From the NCBI GenBank assembly GCA_047619485.1, contig JBLHKE010000106.1, positions 1-14,317 of the forward strand: a stretch of DNA of 14,317 nucleotides. The letters are read 5' to 3'. This DNA is from JBLHKE01 sp047619485. GTDB taxonomy: Bacteria > Verrucomicrobiota > Verrucomicrobiia > Verrucomicrobiales > DEV007. The notes below the pieces were generated by a model. The model worked only from the letters and a program-made list of their open reading frames with translations, searched no databases and was not told the origin of the DNA. A program made the position numbers and the translations under genes. The first letter of the stretch is position 1. Each line of letters opens with the position of its first letter. Below are positions 6,860-13,814 of this stretch, piece by piece.

Positions 6860-9121
6860 TTACCTTTTCTTATTAAATAGTCCGCCGTTGAACAAACCTT
6901 TGCGTTTCGGAGGTTCGGACTTCGGCTTCGGGATACTCTGGACAGCCTTGCGTGACTTGGAGGCCACGCGACTACCGGCTTCGTCTGGAGCCTTCCGCAT
7001 CCGCGGCTTCGGTTTGGTAGTTCGAACGGCTGTCCTAGGCGCCTCGCGCGCCGGACCGACATTGCCATCATCACCATCATCGCCTAAGGCATCAGGGGGA
7101 AGTGTCTCATCAAAGCTGACAAGTTCAGTAAAGTCAAAGCTTCCTTGAGCTTCCTTGACCGGTTCGGGCATGATTGCCAGCTTTTCATTATCTTTACGGT
7201 TTTTATAGATAATAAGGCTATCTTCAACAATTTTACGCATGATAGGGGCAGCCACGCTGCCCCCTGATTTCCCGCCTTGGACGAACACGCAGACCGCGAA
7301 CCGGGGATTCTCATACGGGGCAAAGCCTACAAACCAGGCGTGATTGTCTGGCTCACCATTACGCTTGAACTGTGCAGTGCCAGTCTTGCCACAGATTTCT
7401 GTGATCGGCGATTTCGCCCGGCGGGCGGTGCCGCCGCCATCGTTGACGACATCCCACATGCCACCCCGAACGGTTTCTACCTGCTGATCGGTGATGCCAA
7501 AATCCTGCAGGCGCGGCGGGTTGTCGAAGATTGGGTAAGGGTCGATGATCTTGTCGCCACTCATCACCCGGTCGATCAGCCGTGGGCGCCTGTAGATCCC
7601 GCCATTGGCAACGGTCGCCACCACGCTGGCCATCTGCAAAGGGGTGCACTCGGTATCCCCCTGCCCGATCGCGACGTTGGCAGTGTGGGCGGAGCTCCAG
7701 CGTTCACGTGGATTGTTCTGACGCAGCCACTTCGGCCCGGGGATGCGGCCAGCAAATTCGCCCGGCACCGGGATCCCGGTCTTCTTGCCGAGCCCGAAAA
7801 TATCGGATGCTTTGAGTATATTCTTAATCCCCGCCGCGTTGCCATACTGGTAGAAGAAGGTGTTGCAAGAGGCCTTGATCGACTGGCGGAGATAAATGCG
7901 ACCGTGCATCCCCTTGCCATCGATCCAGCACCGCTTGCGCAGGTTGCCGTAGTAGAGCGAACCCGAACAGTAAAAGGAACGATCGTCGATCCCCGCGAGG
8001 CACCCGGCGAAGGCAACCGGGATCTTGAATGTCGAACCCGGAGCGAAGCTACGCAGCGCGCGGTTGACCAGCGGCGCCGTCTTATTATCGATGTAGGCTT
8101 TGTAGTCCTCCTCCTCGATCGCCGGGATAAATTTCTGCGGATCGAACGATGGCACCGAAGCCATCGCGAGGATGTTGCCGGTGTTCGGGTCGATGACAAC
8201 TACGGCGCCACGGTGGACTTTCCGCAGCGCGATCTCGGCGGCGTATTGGATGTCGGTATCGATCGTCAGATAGACGTCATTGCCGGATGTCGGAGCCGAG
8301 TAACCGACCTCACCGACGAAGCGCCCCTTCTCGTTGAAGAGCAACTCGCGCTGGCCGGGTGTACCCCGCAGGTAGTTGTCCATCGTCTTCTCGATGCCAT
8401 CCCCGCCAACATCGTCGGGCACGTAGTAGTCGTAGTCATTGAAGTCTGCCGGCCGTGCGGTCTGAACATTGGCATCGCTGACATAGCCGAGCAGGTGGCC
8501 TGCCATCGCACCATATTTGTAGCGACGCTTCGGTCTGGCACTCGGTTCCACGCCTGGCAGCCCGAGGCTGTGTTCGGCAAAGTTCGCGAACTGCTCGAAG
8601 GTCAACTCCATCGGGTAGCTGTAGGGCACCAGCCCATTGGTGCCGCGCCAGTGTGCCTGCATCTGCGCAGCATTGAATGGATCGAGATCATCCGTGTATT
8701 TTTTCAGCTCGGGCAGCACTGCGGTGTTGATGATCTTGGCGATGTCCGGCTCGGGGGTCGTGACGATCCGCCCCTGCGAGTTCTGCCGCGTGTATGGCTT
8801 ATAAGGAACCTCGTCGAACTTCTTCTTCTCCTCCCCGTCCTCGATGACCGTGGCGGTCTTGTAATGCTCGATGATGTCTTTAAAATTGAGCACCAGCTCG
8901 TAGCTCAGGTCGTTCTCCACCAAAATTTTGCCGAGGACGTCGCGGATCTCGCCACGCACGCCAGGGACGCGCGCGATCTTTTTGTTCATGCTAGGAACTC
9001 GCGCCTTGAACTCCTCGCCGCGGGTGATCTGGATCGACCAGAGTCGCATCAGCAGCATGCCGAAACAGCCGATCACCAATATCCCGAGCAGGTAGATTCG
9101 GAATCGATATCTCAGTAGCAT
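6860..9121 (-). CDS. mrdA: Penicillin-binding protein 2 (elongasome transpeptidase)
   Basis: A 753-residue class B penicillin-binding protein that cross-links peptidoglycan during lateral-wall growth. It has a short cytoplasmic N-terminus, one membrane anchor (about 8-30), a pedestal/dimerisation domain (about 45-270) and a transpeptidase domain with all three active-site motifs: SxxK as Ser363-Thr-Phe-Lys366 (FAPGSTFKIP), SxN as Ser418-Cys-Asn420, and Lys579-Thr-Gly (CGKTGTAQ). The domain ends near residue 640. A tail of over 100 residues follows: first an acidic patch (DDGDDG, 681-686), then a Lys/Arg/Pro-rich segment with 20 basic and 4 acidic residues in 691-753, ending in the small repeat GLFNGGLFNKKR. 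The tail is longer than in typical PBP2. The start lies 19 bp after the mreD stop, within the same operon. Activity should depend on MreC and on a RodA encoded elsewhere. Confidence 0.95.
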   Translation of the reverse strand: MLLRYRFRIYLLGILVIGCFGMLLMRLWSIQITRGEEFKARVPSMNKKIARVPGVRGEIRDVLGKILVENDLSYELVLNFKDIIEHYKTATVIEDGEEKKKFDEVPYKPYTRQNSQGRIVTTPEPDIAKIINTAVLPELKKYTDDLDPFNAAQMQAHWRGTNGLVPYSYPMELTFEQFANFAEHSLGLPGVEPSARPKRRYKYGAMAGHLLGYVSDANVQTARPADFNDYDYYVPDDVGGDGIEKTMDNYLRGTPGQRELLFNEKGRFVGEVGYSAPTSGNDVYLTIDTDIQYAAEIALRKVHRGAVVVIDPNTGNILAMASVPSFDPQKFIPAIEEEDYKAYIDNKTAPLVNRALRSFAPGSTFKIPVAFAGCLAGIDDRSFYCSGSLYYGNLRKRCWIDGKGMHGRIYLRQSIKASCNTFFYQYGNAAGIKNILKASDIFGLGKKTGIPVPGEFAGRIPGPKWLRQNNPRERWSSAHTANVAIGQGDTECTPLQMASVVATVANGGIYRRPRLIDRVMSGDKIIDPYPIFDNPPRLQDFGITDQQVETVRGGMWDVVNDGGGTARRAKSPITEICGKTGTAQFKRNGEPDNHAWFVGFAPYENPRFAVCVFVQGGKSGGSVAAPIMRKIVEDSLIIYKNRKDNEKLAIMPEPVKEAQGSFDFTELVSFDETLPPDALGDDGDDGNVGPAREAPRTAVRTTKPKPRMRKAPDEAGSRVASKSRKAVQSIPKPKSEPPKRKGLFNGGLFNKKR

Positions 9122-9140
9122 GTTCAGGAAAGAGTTGGGG

Positions 9141-9716
9141 TCAGTTCAAGCGCCGGCGAAAGCCTTCGTAGCGGATCTGGTAATCCGTCATGATCGCCAG
9201 CCTGTGTAAGATAAAGAAGACTAGCGGAGAAATCAACATGCTGAGGAGAGCAGTCGCCATGAGCTTAAACCAGATCCTCTCGGGGAAAACCAGCCCCCCG
9301 AGGGTGAAATTGACGAGCAGGTATTGGATGAGCAGAAAAAGGAAGGTGCCGACGCCGGTCATGATGATAGGCAGCTCCCAGCGCCCGCGCCGGAACAACG
9401 GTCGAACCCCCTGCATGAAGCCCCCGAGCACGCCAAACAGCAGGATCGAGTAGCCGAATTTGATGTCCTTCAGCGCCGCCTGCGGGTTGGAGAGTTCCAC
9501 TTCAGAAGGGATGATCACGTGCAGGCCGTCCCAGATCAGCCCGGTGAAAAACGCCAGCCCGAGCATCACGGGGAATGGCACACTGATCGCGCAGCAGAAA
9601 AAAGCCGCGGCGGCGATGAACAAGAAAGCGCCGTGCGCCCAGTTGAGAGGCAGGATCAATTCCTGGATCACCAGGGCGAGGAAAACAATCAGGAAAGTGG
9701 CGAGATTAAATCTCAT
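9141..9716 (-). CDS. mreD: Rod shape-determining protein MreD
   Basis: A 191-residue inner-membrane protein with about six hydrophobic segments (roughly 5-24, 28-46, 48-66, 88-105, 114-139 and 148-172) and a positively charged C-terminus (GFRRRLN). This fits the MreD family in size, topology and position between mreC and mrdA. MreD is part of the MreBCD-PBP2-RodA elongation complex; its exact role is not settled. The start codon overlaps the mreC stop by four bases (ATGA, complement 9716-9713), so translation is probably coupled to mreC. No Shine-Dalgarno sequence is seen. Sequence similarity in this family is weak, so the call leans on topology and neighbourhood. Confidence 0.9.
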   Translation of the reverse strand: MRFNLATFLIVFLALVIQELILPLNWAHGAFLFIAAAAFFCCAISVPFPVMLGLAFFTGLIWDGLHVIIPSEVELSNPQAALKDIKFGYSILLFGVLGGFMQGVRPLFRRGRWELPIIMTGVGTFLFLLIQYLLVNFTLGGLVFPERIWFKLMATALLSMLISPLVFFILHRLAIMTDYQIRYEGFRRRLN

Positions 9717-10771
9717 GGCTCAGGCTGAACCGTGGGGATCGCACTCGGCACAGGTTCTGGGGCAGGTTCAATTTCAGGCTGCGGCTCCGGCGTGGCAGCG
9801 GCTCCGTCGGCCTGCTCCGGGTCGACCGGGATCGCTGCCCGCGGAGTGCTGGTCGCACGGCTATCGGCGGCGTCGGCCTGGGAACGCACGGATGTGGCAT
9901 CGGTCGGTACCCGGACAAAGACATCGGTCAGCTGCGCGAAATCGACCGCGGGTTCGACGGTTGCCTCGCCATAGAACTCGAGGGACTTGAAATCTTTTAC
10001 GATCCCCAAGAAGTAGTTAACCGGCACAACACCGGCATCAGTCGAGTTCACCTCGGGGCTGAGCTCGGGGCGGATCTCCTTGGTGTTCTTAGAGAGGTAG
10101 CGCAGCTTGAGAACCGGTGAACCGTCCTGCGCGCGCCACCCCATCAGCAGTCCAGATTCGAGCGTGCCCTGCACCCTCGCCGCCACCTTGCAGCGCTCAT
10201 CGGTCATCAGCAAGATGTCCGCCGTGTGCTTGGTCAGCTTGGTCACCTTGCCGACGAAAGCCGGCCGCGGGTTGCTGTCGCGCCCCATCACTGTCGTCAG
10301 CACCGGGCTGTTTAACACCAGGCCATCCGCGGATCCCTTGTTGATCTTGAGCTCGTTCCACCAGGTGGAGCTCTCGCGCTTGATCACGCGCGCTGGCACG
10401 TACCTCCAGAGTTCCTCGGATGGATCCTGTGCGTTCAGGAACCCGAGCGACTCGCGCAGCCGCAGGTTGTCGCGTTGAATCTGGGCATATTGCGCTTTGA
10501 TCACGCGCAGTTCCATCACCTCGCGCAACAGGTAACTGTAGCGTTCGGCCAATTCCTGCTCGTTGTATTTTTCCACCAGCGCATCCGGTCCGATGTTCAC
10601 ACCGTTGACAATATCCTCATCCGCCGCAAGCGCGTGCGCCGCACGGTCGACGATCCCGAACACCGAGAGGATCGGGCGCTGGATCTTGCGCTTCGTCTCA
10701 TCACCCAACATGAACACCCAGGTCAGCAATAGGGCGAAAACGACAAACGCTAGGAGATTGAGTTGCTTCAT
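9713..10771 (-). CDS. mreC: Rod shape-determining protein MreC
   Basis: A 352-residue bitopic inner-membrane protein. It has an N-terminal transmembrane helix (about 5-23), a periplasmic coiled coil (about 65-110, ending in the typical QIQRDNLRLRESLGF stretch) and the MreC beta-domain pair (about 120-290: VPARVIKRESSTWWNELKINKG, VGKVTKLTKHTADILLMTD, EATVEPAVDFAQLTDVFV). MreC scaffolds the elongasome and is known in other species to bind and activate PBP2. An added tail (about 291-352) is rich in Pro, Ala and Glu, with 8 acidic and no basic residues in 315-352; most MreC proteins end near the beta domain. The gene starts 10 bp after the mreB stop. A GGAGGGG run formed by the last mreB codons lies upstream, but farther from the ATG than an ideal ribosome-binding site. 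Confidence 0.95.
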   Translation of the reverse strand: MKQLNLLAFVVFALLLTWVFMLGDETKRKIQRPILSVFGIVDRAAHALAADEDIVNGVNIGPDALVEKYNEQELAERYSYLLREVMELRVIKAQYAQIQRDNLRLRESLGFLNAQDPSEELWRYVPARVIKRESSTWWNELKINKGSADGLVLNSPVLTTVMGRDSNPRPAFVGKVTKLTKHTADILLMTDERCKVAARVQGTLESGLLMGWRAQDGSPVLKLRYLSKNTKEIRPELSPEVNSTDAGVVPVNYFLGIVKDFKSLEFYGEATVEPAVDFAQLTDVFVRVPTDATSVRSQADAADSRATSTPRAAIPVDPEQADGAAATPEPQPEIEPAPEPVPSAIPTVQPEP

Positions 10772-10781
10772 CTTGTTTCGC

Positions 10782-11810
10782 CTACCCCTCCGCGCTAGTT
10801 ACTTTTCTTAAGAACGAGAGTTCGTTCAACACCCGGCCAGCCCCCTCGGCCACCGCACTTAATGGATCATCCGCGACGTGCACCGGCAATCCAGTCTCCT
10901 CTGAGAGCAGCTTGTCGAGGCCGCGCAACAGGGCACCGCCACCGGCCAACACCATGCCGCGGTCTACCAGGTCTGCCGACAGTTCCGGCGGGCAGCGCTC
11001 GAGCGTCACGCGCACCGAATCAATGATCGTGTTGAGCGGCTCGCTGATCGCCTCGCGGATCTCCTCCGAGGTCACCGTGATCGTCTTCGGCAGGCCGGCG
11101 ATCAAGTCGCGCCCCTTGACCTCCATGCTCATCTCCTTGCCCATCTTGTGCGCCGAACCGATGCGGATCTTGATCTCCTCCGAGGTGCGCTCACCGATCA
11201 TCAGATTGTAGGCGCGCTTCATGTATTGGACAATCGCCTCGTCAAGTTCATCACCAGCGACGCGCACGCTGCGGCTGTAAACGATCCCCGACAGCGAGAT
11301 CAGCGCGACCTCGGTCGTGCCCCCACCGATATCGACAATCATGTTGCCCGAGGCCTCCTGCACTGGCAGGCCGACGCCAATCGCAGCCGCCATCGGCTCC
11401 TCAATCAAATAAACTTCGCGCGCACCAGCCCGCAGCGAGGATTCCTTCACGGCACGCTTCTCCACTTCAGTGATACCCGACGGCACTGCCACCACCACCC
11501 GCGGCCGCGCCACACCACGCCGGTTATGCGCCTTCTGGATAAAGTGCCGCAGCATCGCCTCGGTGATTTCAAAATCCGCAATCACCCCGTTCTTCAGCGG
11601 TCGGATCGCCACAATATTGCCAGGCGTCCGCCCGAGCATCCGCTTGGCGTCATCCCCCACAGCGAGCACCTCATTCGTCCCCGCCTTGACCGCGACCACC
11701 GACGGTTCCCGCAAGACGATCCCCTGATCCTTCACGTTCACCAGAGTGTTGGCGGTGCCAAGGTCGATCCCTATGTCGCTAGAGAAAATTCCAAATAGTT
11801 TTCCAAACAT
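10782..11810 (-). CDS. mreB: Rod shape-determining protein MreB (bacterial actin)
   Basis: A 342-residue actin-like ATPase whose membrane-bound filaments guide lateral-wall synthesis. All actin-fold signatures are present: phosphate-1 loop DLGTAN (16-21), the connecting EEPMAAAIG segment (137-145, with the catalytic Glu), phosphate-2 loop DIGGGTTE (160-167) and the adenosine-binding LAGGGALLRGLD (288-299). The N-terminal MFGKLFGIF is short, hydrophobic and basic, fitting the membrane-binding amphipathic segment of Gram-negative MreB. Length is typical (about 340-350). It is the first gene of the wall operon; the 149-bp gap upstream should contain the operon promoter. The ATG is preceded by CACCACCTAG, with no purine-rich ribosome-binding site. 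Confidence 0.98.
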   Translation of the reverse strand: MFGKLFGIFSSDIGIDLGTANTLVNVKDQGIVLREPSVVAVKAGTNEVLAVGDDAKRMLGRTPGNIVAIRPLKNGVIADFEITEAMLRHFIQKAHNRRGVARPRVVVAVPSGITEVEKRAVKESSLRAGAREVYLIEEPMAAAIGVGLPVQEASGNMIVDIGGGTTEVALISLSGIVYSRSVRVAGDELDEAIVQYMKRAYNLMIGERTSEEIKIRIGSAHKMGKEMSMEVKGRDLIAGLPKTITVTSEEIREAISEPLNTIIDSVRVTLERCPPELSADLVDRGMVLAGGGALLRGLDKLLSEETGLPVHVADDPLSAVAEGAGRVLNELSFLRKVTSAEG

Positions 11811-11959
11811 CTAGGTGGTGAGGGCGTCAAAAGTTAGGGGCTAGAGCGGGAGTGAAATTGCATAAGTTCCCCAAAAGGAATCATCGTGGACGCAAACGAC
11901 ACGAAAATCCAATTAACATTAGCTAGATAACCGGATTTATTGTCCGCAAGAAACCGCCC
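11811..11959 (-). promoter_or_regulatory. Presumed promoter region of the mre operon
   Basis: This 149-bp gap separates the rhamnose-reductase stop from mreB and is the only sizeable gap upstream of the five-gene wall operon, so the operon promoter is inferred to lie here. On the minus strand an AT-rich stretch around 11900-11940 contains a TAATGT hexamer that could be a -10 element, but the candidate -35 (CGGACA) is poor and 19 bases away. No clear terminator hairpin for the upstream gene was seen. Placement is inference from layout. Confidence 0.3.
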
Positions 11960-12826
11960 CTACAACTGACCTTCCAAGTAGGCGCGCACCGCCTCCTGCC
12001 AAGGACGCGGCGCCCTCCCGGTCAGCCCGGTGTATCGTTGGGTCGACAGGCTCGTGTGCACCGGGCGGGGAGCCGAAAAATTCTTCATGTCCGCCAGCGA
12101 GATCGCACCAACCTTCTGCGCCTTGAACTCCATCCCCAACTCCACCGCAATCTCCAATCCCACCTGCCCGTAGTCACGCCAGCTGCATACGCCTGAATTG
12201 CACAAATGCAGCAGGCCGTGGCCGATGTCAGCATCTACCAGCGGCTCTAGCATTGTGGCGAAATCAAGACTGTAACAGGGCGATGAATACTTATCAGCAA
12301 TCGCCTCGACGGTCGTCTGTTCGCGAGCCCTCTGCAGGATCGCGTCGAGAAAACTCGGCCGATGCGGCCCAAACACCCACGAGGTACGGATGACCAGAAA
12401 CCGGTCACTCACCGCCAACACGCGCTCCTCCCCTGCCGCCTTCGACTTGCCGTAGACGCTCAGCGGGTTGGTCGCATCCGATTCGCCCCGCTGCCCTTCA
12501 GCTTCACCGTCGAAGACATAGTCCGTGCTCAGATGAAAAAAACGCGCGCCCTTCGCCAACGAGACCTCAGCCATCACCTCCGGCGCCTTGGCATTGACTG
12601 CAAACGCAAGCGTATTGTCCGACTCGCACTCGTCCACACTCGTCATCGCCGCCGGGTTGATCAGCAGATCATACGGCTCCGCCTCAAGCAATCGGCGCAG
12701 AGTGTCGGCATCGGACAAGTCCGCATCCACCCGCGCCCAGGCGACGATCTCGTGCCCGAGGGAGCTGAAATGATCCACCAGTGCGCCACCGACGCGGCCA
12801 CCAGATCCAATAACAAGAATTCGCAT
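11960..12826 (-). CDS. rfbD: dTDP-4-dehydrorhamnose reductase (RmlD/RfbD)
   Basis: A 288-residue extended SDR that reduces dTDP-4-dehydro-L-rhamnose with NAD(P)H in the last step of dTDP-L-rhamnose synthesis, which feeds cell-surface polysaccharides. It shows the nucleotide-binding motif GSGGRVG (7-13), NPAAMTSVDECESD (57-70, a family hallmark), Ser-Thr-Asp in STDYVFDG (100-107), the catalytic Tyr125 and Lys129 in VYGKSK, RTSWVFG (147-153) and the C-terminal RPWQEAV. The start at MRILVIGSGG puts the Rossmann strand directly at the N-terminus; the frame is open to 12904, but that extension would overlap the divergent gene. The other dTDP-rhamnose genes (rfbA, rfbB, rfbC) are not in the window. 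RfbD-like proteins without their partners sometimes act on other nucleotide sugars, so the exact substrate is less sure than the family. Confidence 0.88.
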   Translation of the reverse strand: MRILVIGSGGRVGGALVDHFSSLGHEIVAWARVDADLSDADTLRRLLEAEPYDLLINPAAMTSVDECESDNTLAFAVNAKAPEVMAEVSLAKGARFFHLSTDYVFDGEAEGQRGESDATNPLSVYGKSKAAGEERVLAVSDRFLVIRTSWVFGPHRPSFLDAILQRAREQTTVEAIADKYSSPCYSLDFATMLEPLVDADIGHGLLHLCNSGVCSWRDYGQVGLEIAVELGMEFKAQKVGAISLADMKNFSAPRPVHTSLSTQRYTGLTGRAPRPWQEAVRAYLEGQL

Positions 12827-12861
12827 GGCCACCGATCTAGCGGAATCCCTGCCCTCGCGCA

Positions 12862-13266
12862 ATGACAGAATTTCAGCTAGGCTCGACCGTGCCCGAGGAA
12901 GCAAAGATCCATTACCAGTGTCAACGCTGCGGCAATTGCTGCAAATGGCCCGGCGACGTCGTCATCACGGAGGACGAAACCGAGAAGATTGCCGCCTTCC
13001 TAAAAATGCCCGTTGCGGAATTCGTCGAAAACCACACCCGCCTGCGCGCCAACCGCCAGGGACTGTCGATCGATGACAAACCGAACGGCGAATGCCTGTT
13101 CCTCAACGGCATCGACTGCCGCATCAATCCAGTCAAGCCGGCCCAGTGCGCCGGGTTCCCGAATTCATGGAATTTTCCCGGCTGGCGCAAGGTGTGCGAG
13201 GCCATCCCCGTCCAGCTCCCCGAAAATCCGAAAGAAAGCACTTGCGAGCCGCCCCCTTCCGAGTAA
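12862..13266 (+). CDS. YkgJ-family cysteine-cluster protein
   Basis: A 134-residue cytoplasmic protein with the CxxCxxCC cluster of the YkgJ (putative zinc/iron-chelating) family: Cys20, Cys23, Cys26 and Cys27 in CQRCGNCC. Further cysteines at 78 (GECLFL), 86 (DCRI), 96 (AQCAGFP) and 112 fit the downstream metal-binding positions; Cys128 is a ninth. The NCCKWPGDVVIT and RINPVKPAQCAGFP stretches are typical of the family. Its biochemical role is not established; metal binding is inferred from the cysteines. The ATG at 12862 lies only 35 bp from the divergent reductase start, with no visible Shine-Dalgarno sequence, so its promoter must overlap that region or lie inside the reductase gene. The tRNA-Leu gene begins 30 bp after its stop. 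Confidence 0.9.
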   Translation: MTEFQLGSTVPEEAKIHYQCQRCGNCCKWPGDVVITEDETEKIAAFLKMPVAEFVENHTRLRANRQGLSIDDKPNGECLFLNGIDCRINPVKPAQCAGFPNSWNFPGWRKVCEAIPVQLPENPKESTCEPPPSE

Positions 13267-13296
13267 GAATCTCGCCCTATCATGCTACCCAGCAAT

Positions 13297-13381
13297 GCTC
13301 ACGTGGCGGAATTGGTAGACGCGCAGGATTAAGGATCCTGTGGGGTAACCCGTGGAGGTTCGATTCCTCTCGTGAGCACCA
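13297..13381 (+). tRNA. tRNA-Leu, anticodon AAG
   Basis: An 85-base class II tRNA with encoded CCA. The acceptor arms GCTCACG (13297-13303) and CGTGAGC (13371-13377) pair perfectly; the D-arm stem is GCG/CGC with GGTAGA in the loop. The anticodon stem is CAGGA/TCCTG with loop TTAAGGA (13329-13335), placing AAG at 13331-13333 followed by G37, as in leucine tRNAs reading CUN. The variable arm is long (13341-13353, GGG-GTAA-CCC), the T-arm is GGAGG-TTCGATT-CCTCT, the discriminator is A and CCA is at 13379-13381. A34 is unusual, since bacteria normally use GAG here. A TATCAT (13278-13283) could be a -10 box, but no good -35 is seen. Confidence 0.96.
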
Positions 13382-13400
13382 ACGACTTACAAAAGTTTCT

Positions 13401-13432
13401 CCCCCTCGGGGGGATCGATTGATACCAATCGA
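13401..13432 (+). terminator. Two tandem hairpins after the tRNA (possible transcript end)
   Basis: About 20 bases beyond the tRNA, CCCCC/GGGGG (13401-13413) forms a very stable small hairpin. It is followed at once by TCGATTG/CAATCGA (13415-13432), a perfect 7-bp stem with a 4-base ATAC loop. A TTTTT run follows only at 13443-13447, about 10 bases after the second stem, so this is not a textbook intrinsic terminator. The position right behind the tRNA still makes a role in ending or trimming its transcript likely. Confidence 0.35.
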
Positions 13433-13809
13433 AACCATCGCATTTTTAGCGACTCTCACCAGATCGCCCCAATCGCCGGGTCGTCCAACATCTCCAGCCG
13501 GATCGGTGGCCATAGCTCAGACGCCCAGCGGATGCGCTCCTTAGGGCTTGTCAGTAAATAACTCCTACAATCTGCTGGTTATTTTGGCCATCACCCGCGT
13601 TAGCTTCCAACTCAAATAGCCCGCTATCATCGCTGAAATCTGCCTTGGTGCTGGCTAAAATTCCTGCGCATCTTTGTATGACTTATTTCCTGACAACCCC
13701 TTAGCTCCTGCAAATGTCGCCATCGGCTACCAGCGCCCTCGCCCTCGCGTGGTAGAACTCACCAGTTGGGCTCGCCCAACAACCGATAGCTATCGGGGCA
13801 AGCCCGAAG
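13433..13809. other. Gene-poor repeat-bearing stretch between tRNA-Leu and the CxxC gene
   Basis: No complete gene is supported over these 377 bases. The stretch holds a 27-codon protein-like open tail on the minus strand (13456-13539), the 165-bp imperfect palindrome (13540-13704) and a cluster of short perfect palindromes (13765-13814). Reading frames here are short and interrupted, unlike the dense coding to the left. Confidence 0.6.
13540..13704. repeat. 165-bp imperfect palindrome with inverted-repeat ends (MITE-like)
   Basis: The ends 13540-13570 and 13674-13704 are inverted repeats matching at 26 of 31 positions (shared core TTGTCAG, then AAATAA, TC and TACAA). A second inner pair, 13581-13595 and 13647-13661, matches at 13 of 15, and the exact centre is the perfect stem ATAGC/GCTAT (13616-13627). 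The three pairs are concentric to within one base, so the whole element can fold into one long hairpin. CTC flanks it directly on both sides (13537-13539 and 13705-13707), as a 3-bp target duplication would. It has no start-to-stop gene; one minus-strand frame is open for about 42 codons without an ATG. Transposition by a transposase encoded elsewhere is inferred; no IS family is recognised. Confidence 0.65.
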
Positions 13810-13814
13810 CTATC
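13765..13814. repeat. Cluster of short perfect palindromes overlapping the CxxC gene's stop codon
   Basis: GTTGGGC-TC-GCCCAAC (13765-13780) is a perfect 7-bp hairpin. CCGATAGCTATCGG (13783-13796) is a perfect 14-bp palindrome. The same bases can instead pair in a longer hairpin, GATAGCT (13785-13791) with AGCTATC (13808-13814) plus TCGGG/CCCGA inside and loop GCAAG. The minus-strand gene's TAG stop (13812-13810) lies in one arm, so on that strand the hairpins directly follow the gene and could stop or protect its transcript. There is no T-run. The look is that of a highly iterated palindrome, which is inference. Confidence 0.6.

Noticed and set aside
7277..9118. 613-codon open frame on the plus strand, antisense to the PBP2 gene
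   Set aside because: It mirrors the PBP2 gene, which has all catalytic motifs. Its translation shows no domain and is rich in V/D/H/R/L as expected from complementing GC-rich codons; it is a shadow frame.
12827..12904. N-terminal extension of the rhamnose reductase up to 12904
   Set aside because: It precedes the Rossmann strand by 26 residues of Arg/Ser-rich sequence and overlaps the divergent YkgJ gene.
13280..13513. 77-codon minus-strand frame over tRNA-Leu
   Set aside because: Its second half is the antisense translation of the tRNA (SREESNLHG-type), a common false gene.
13092..13544. 150-codon plus-strand frame running through the YkgJ gene and tRNA-Leu
   Set aside because: It translates the tRNA (SRGGIGRRAGLR-type sequence) and overlaps YkgJ in another frame; a known annotation artefact.
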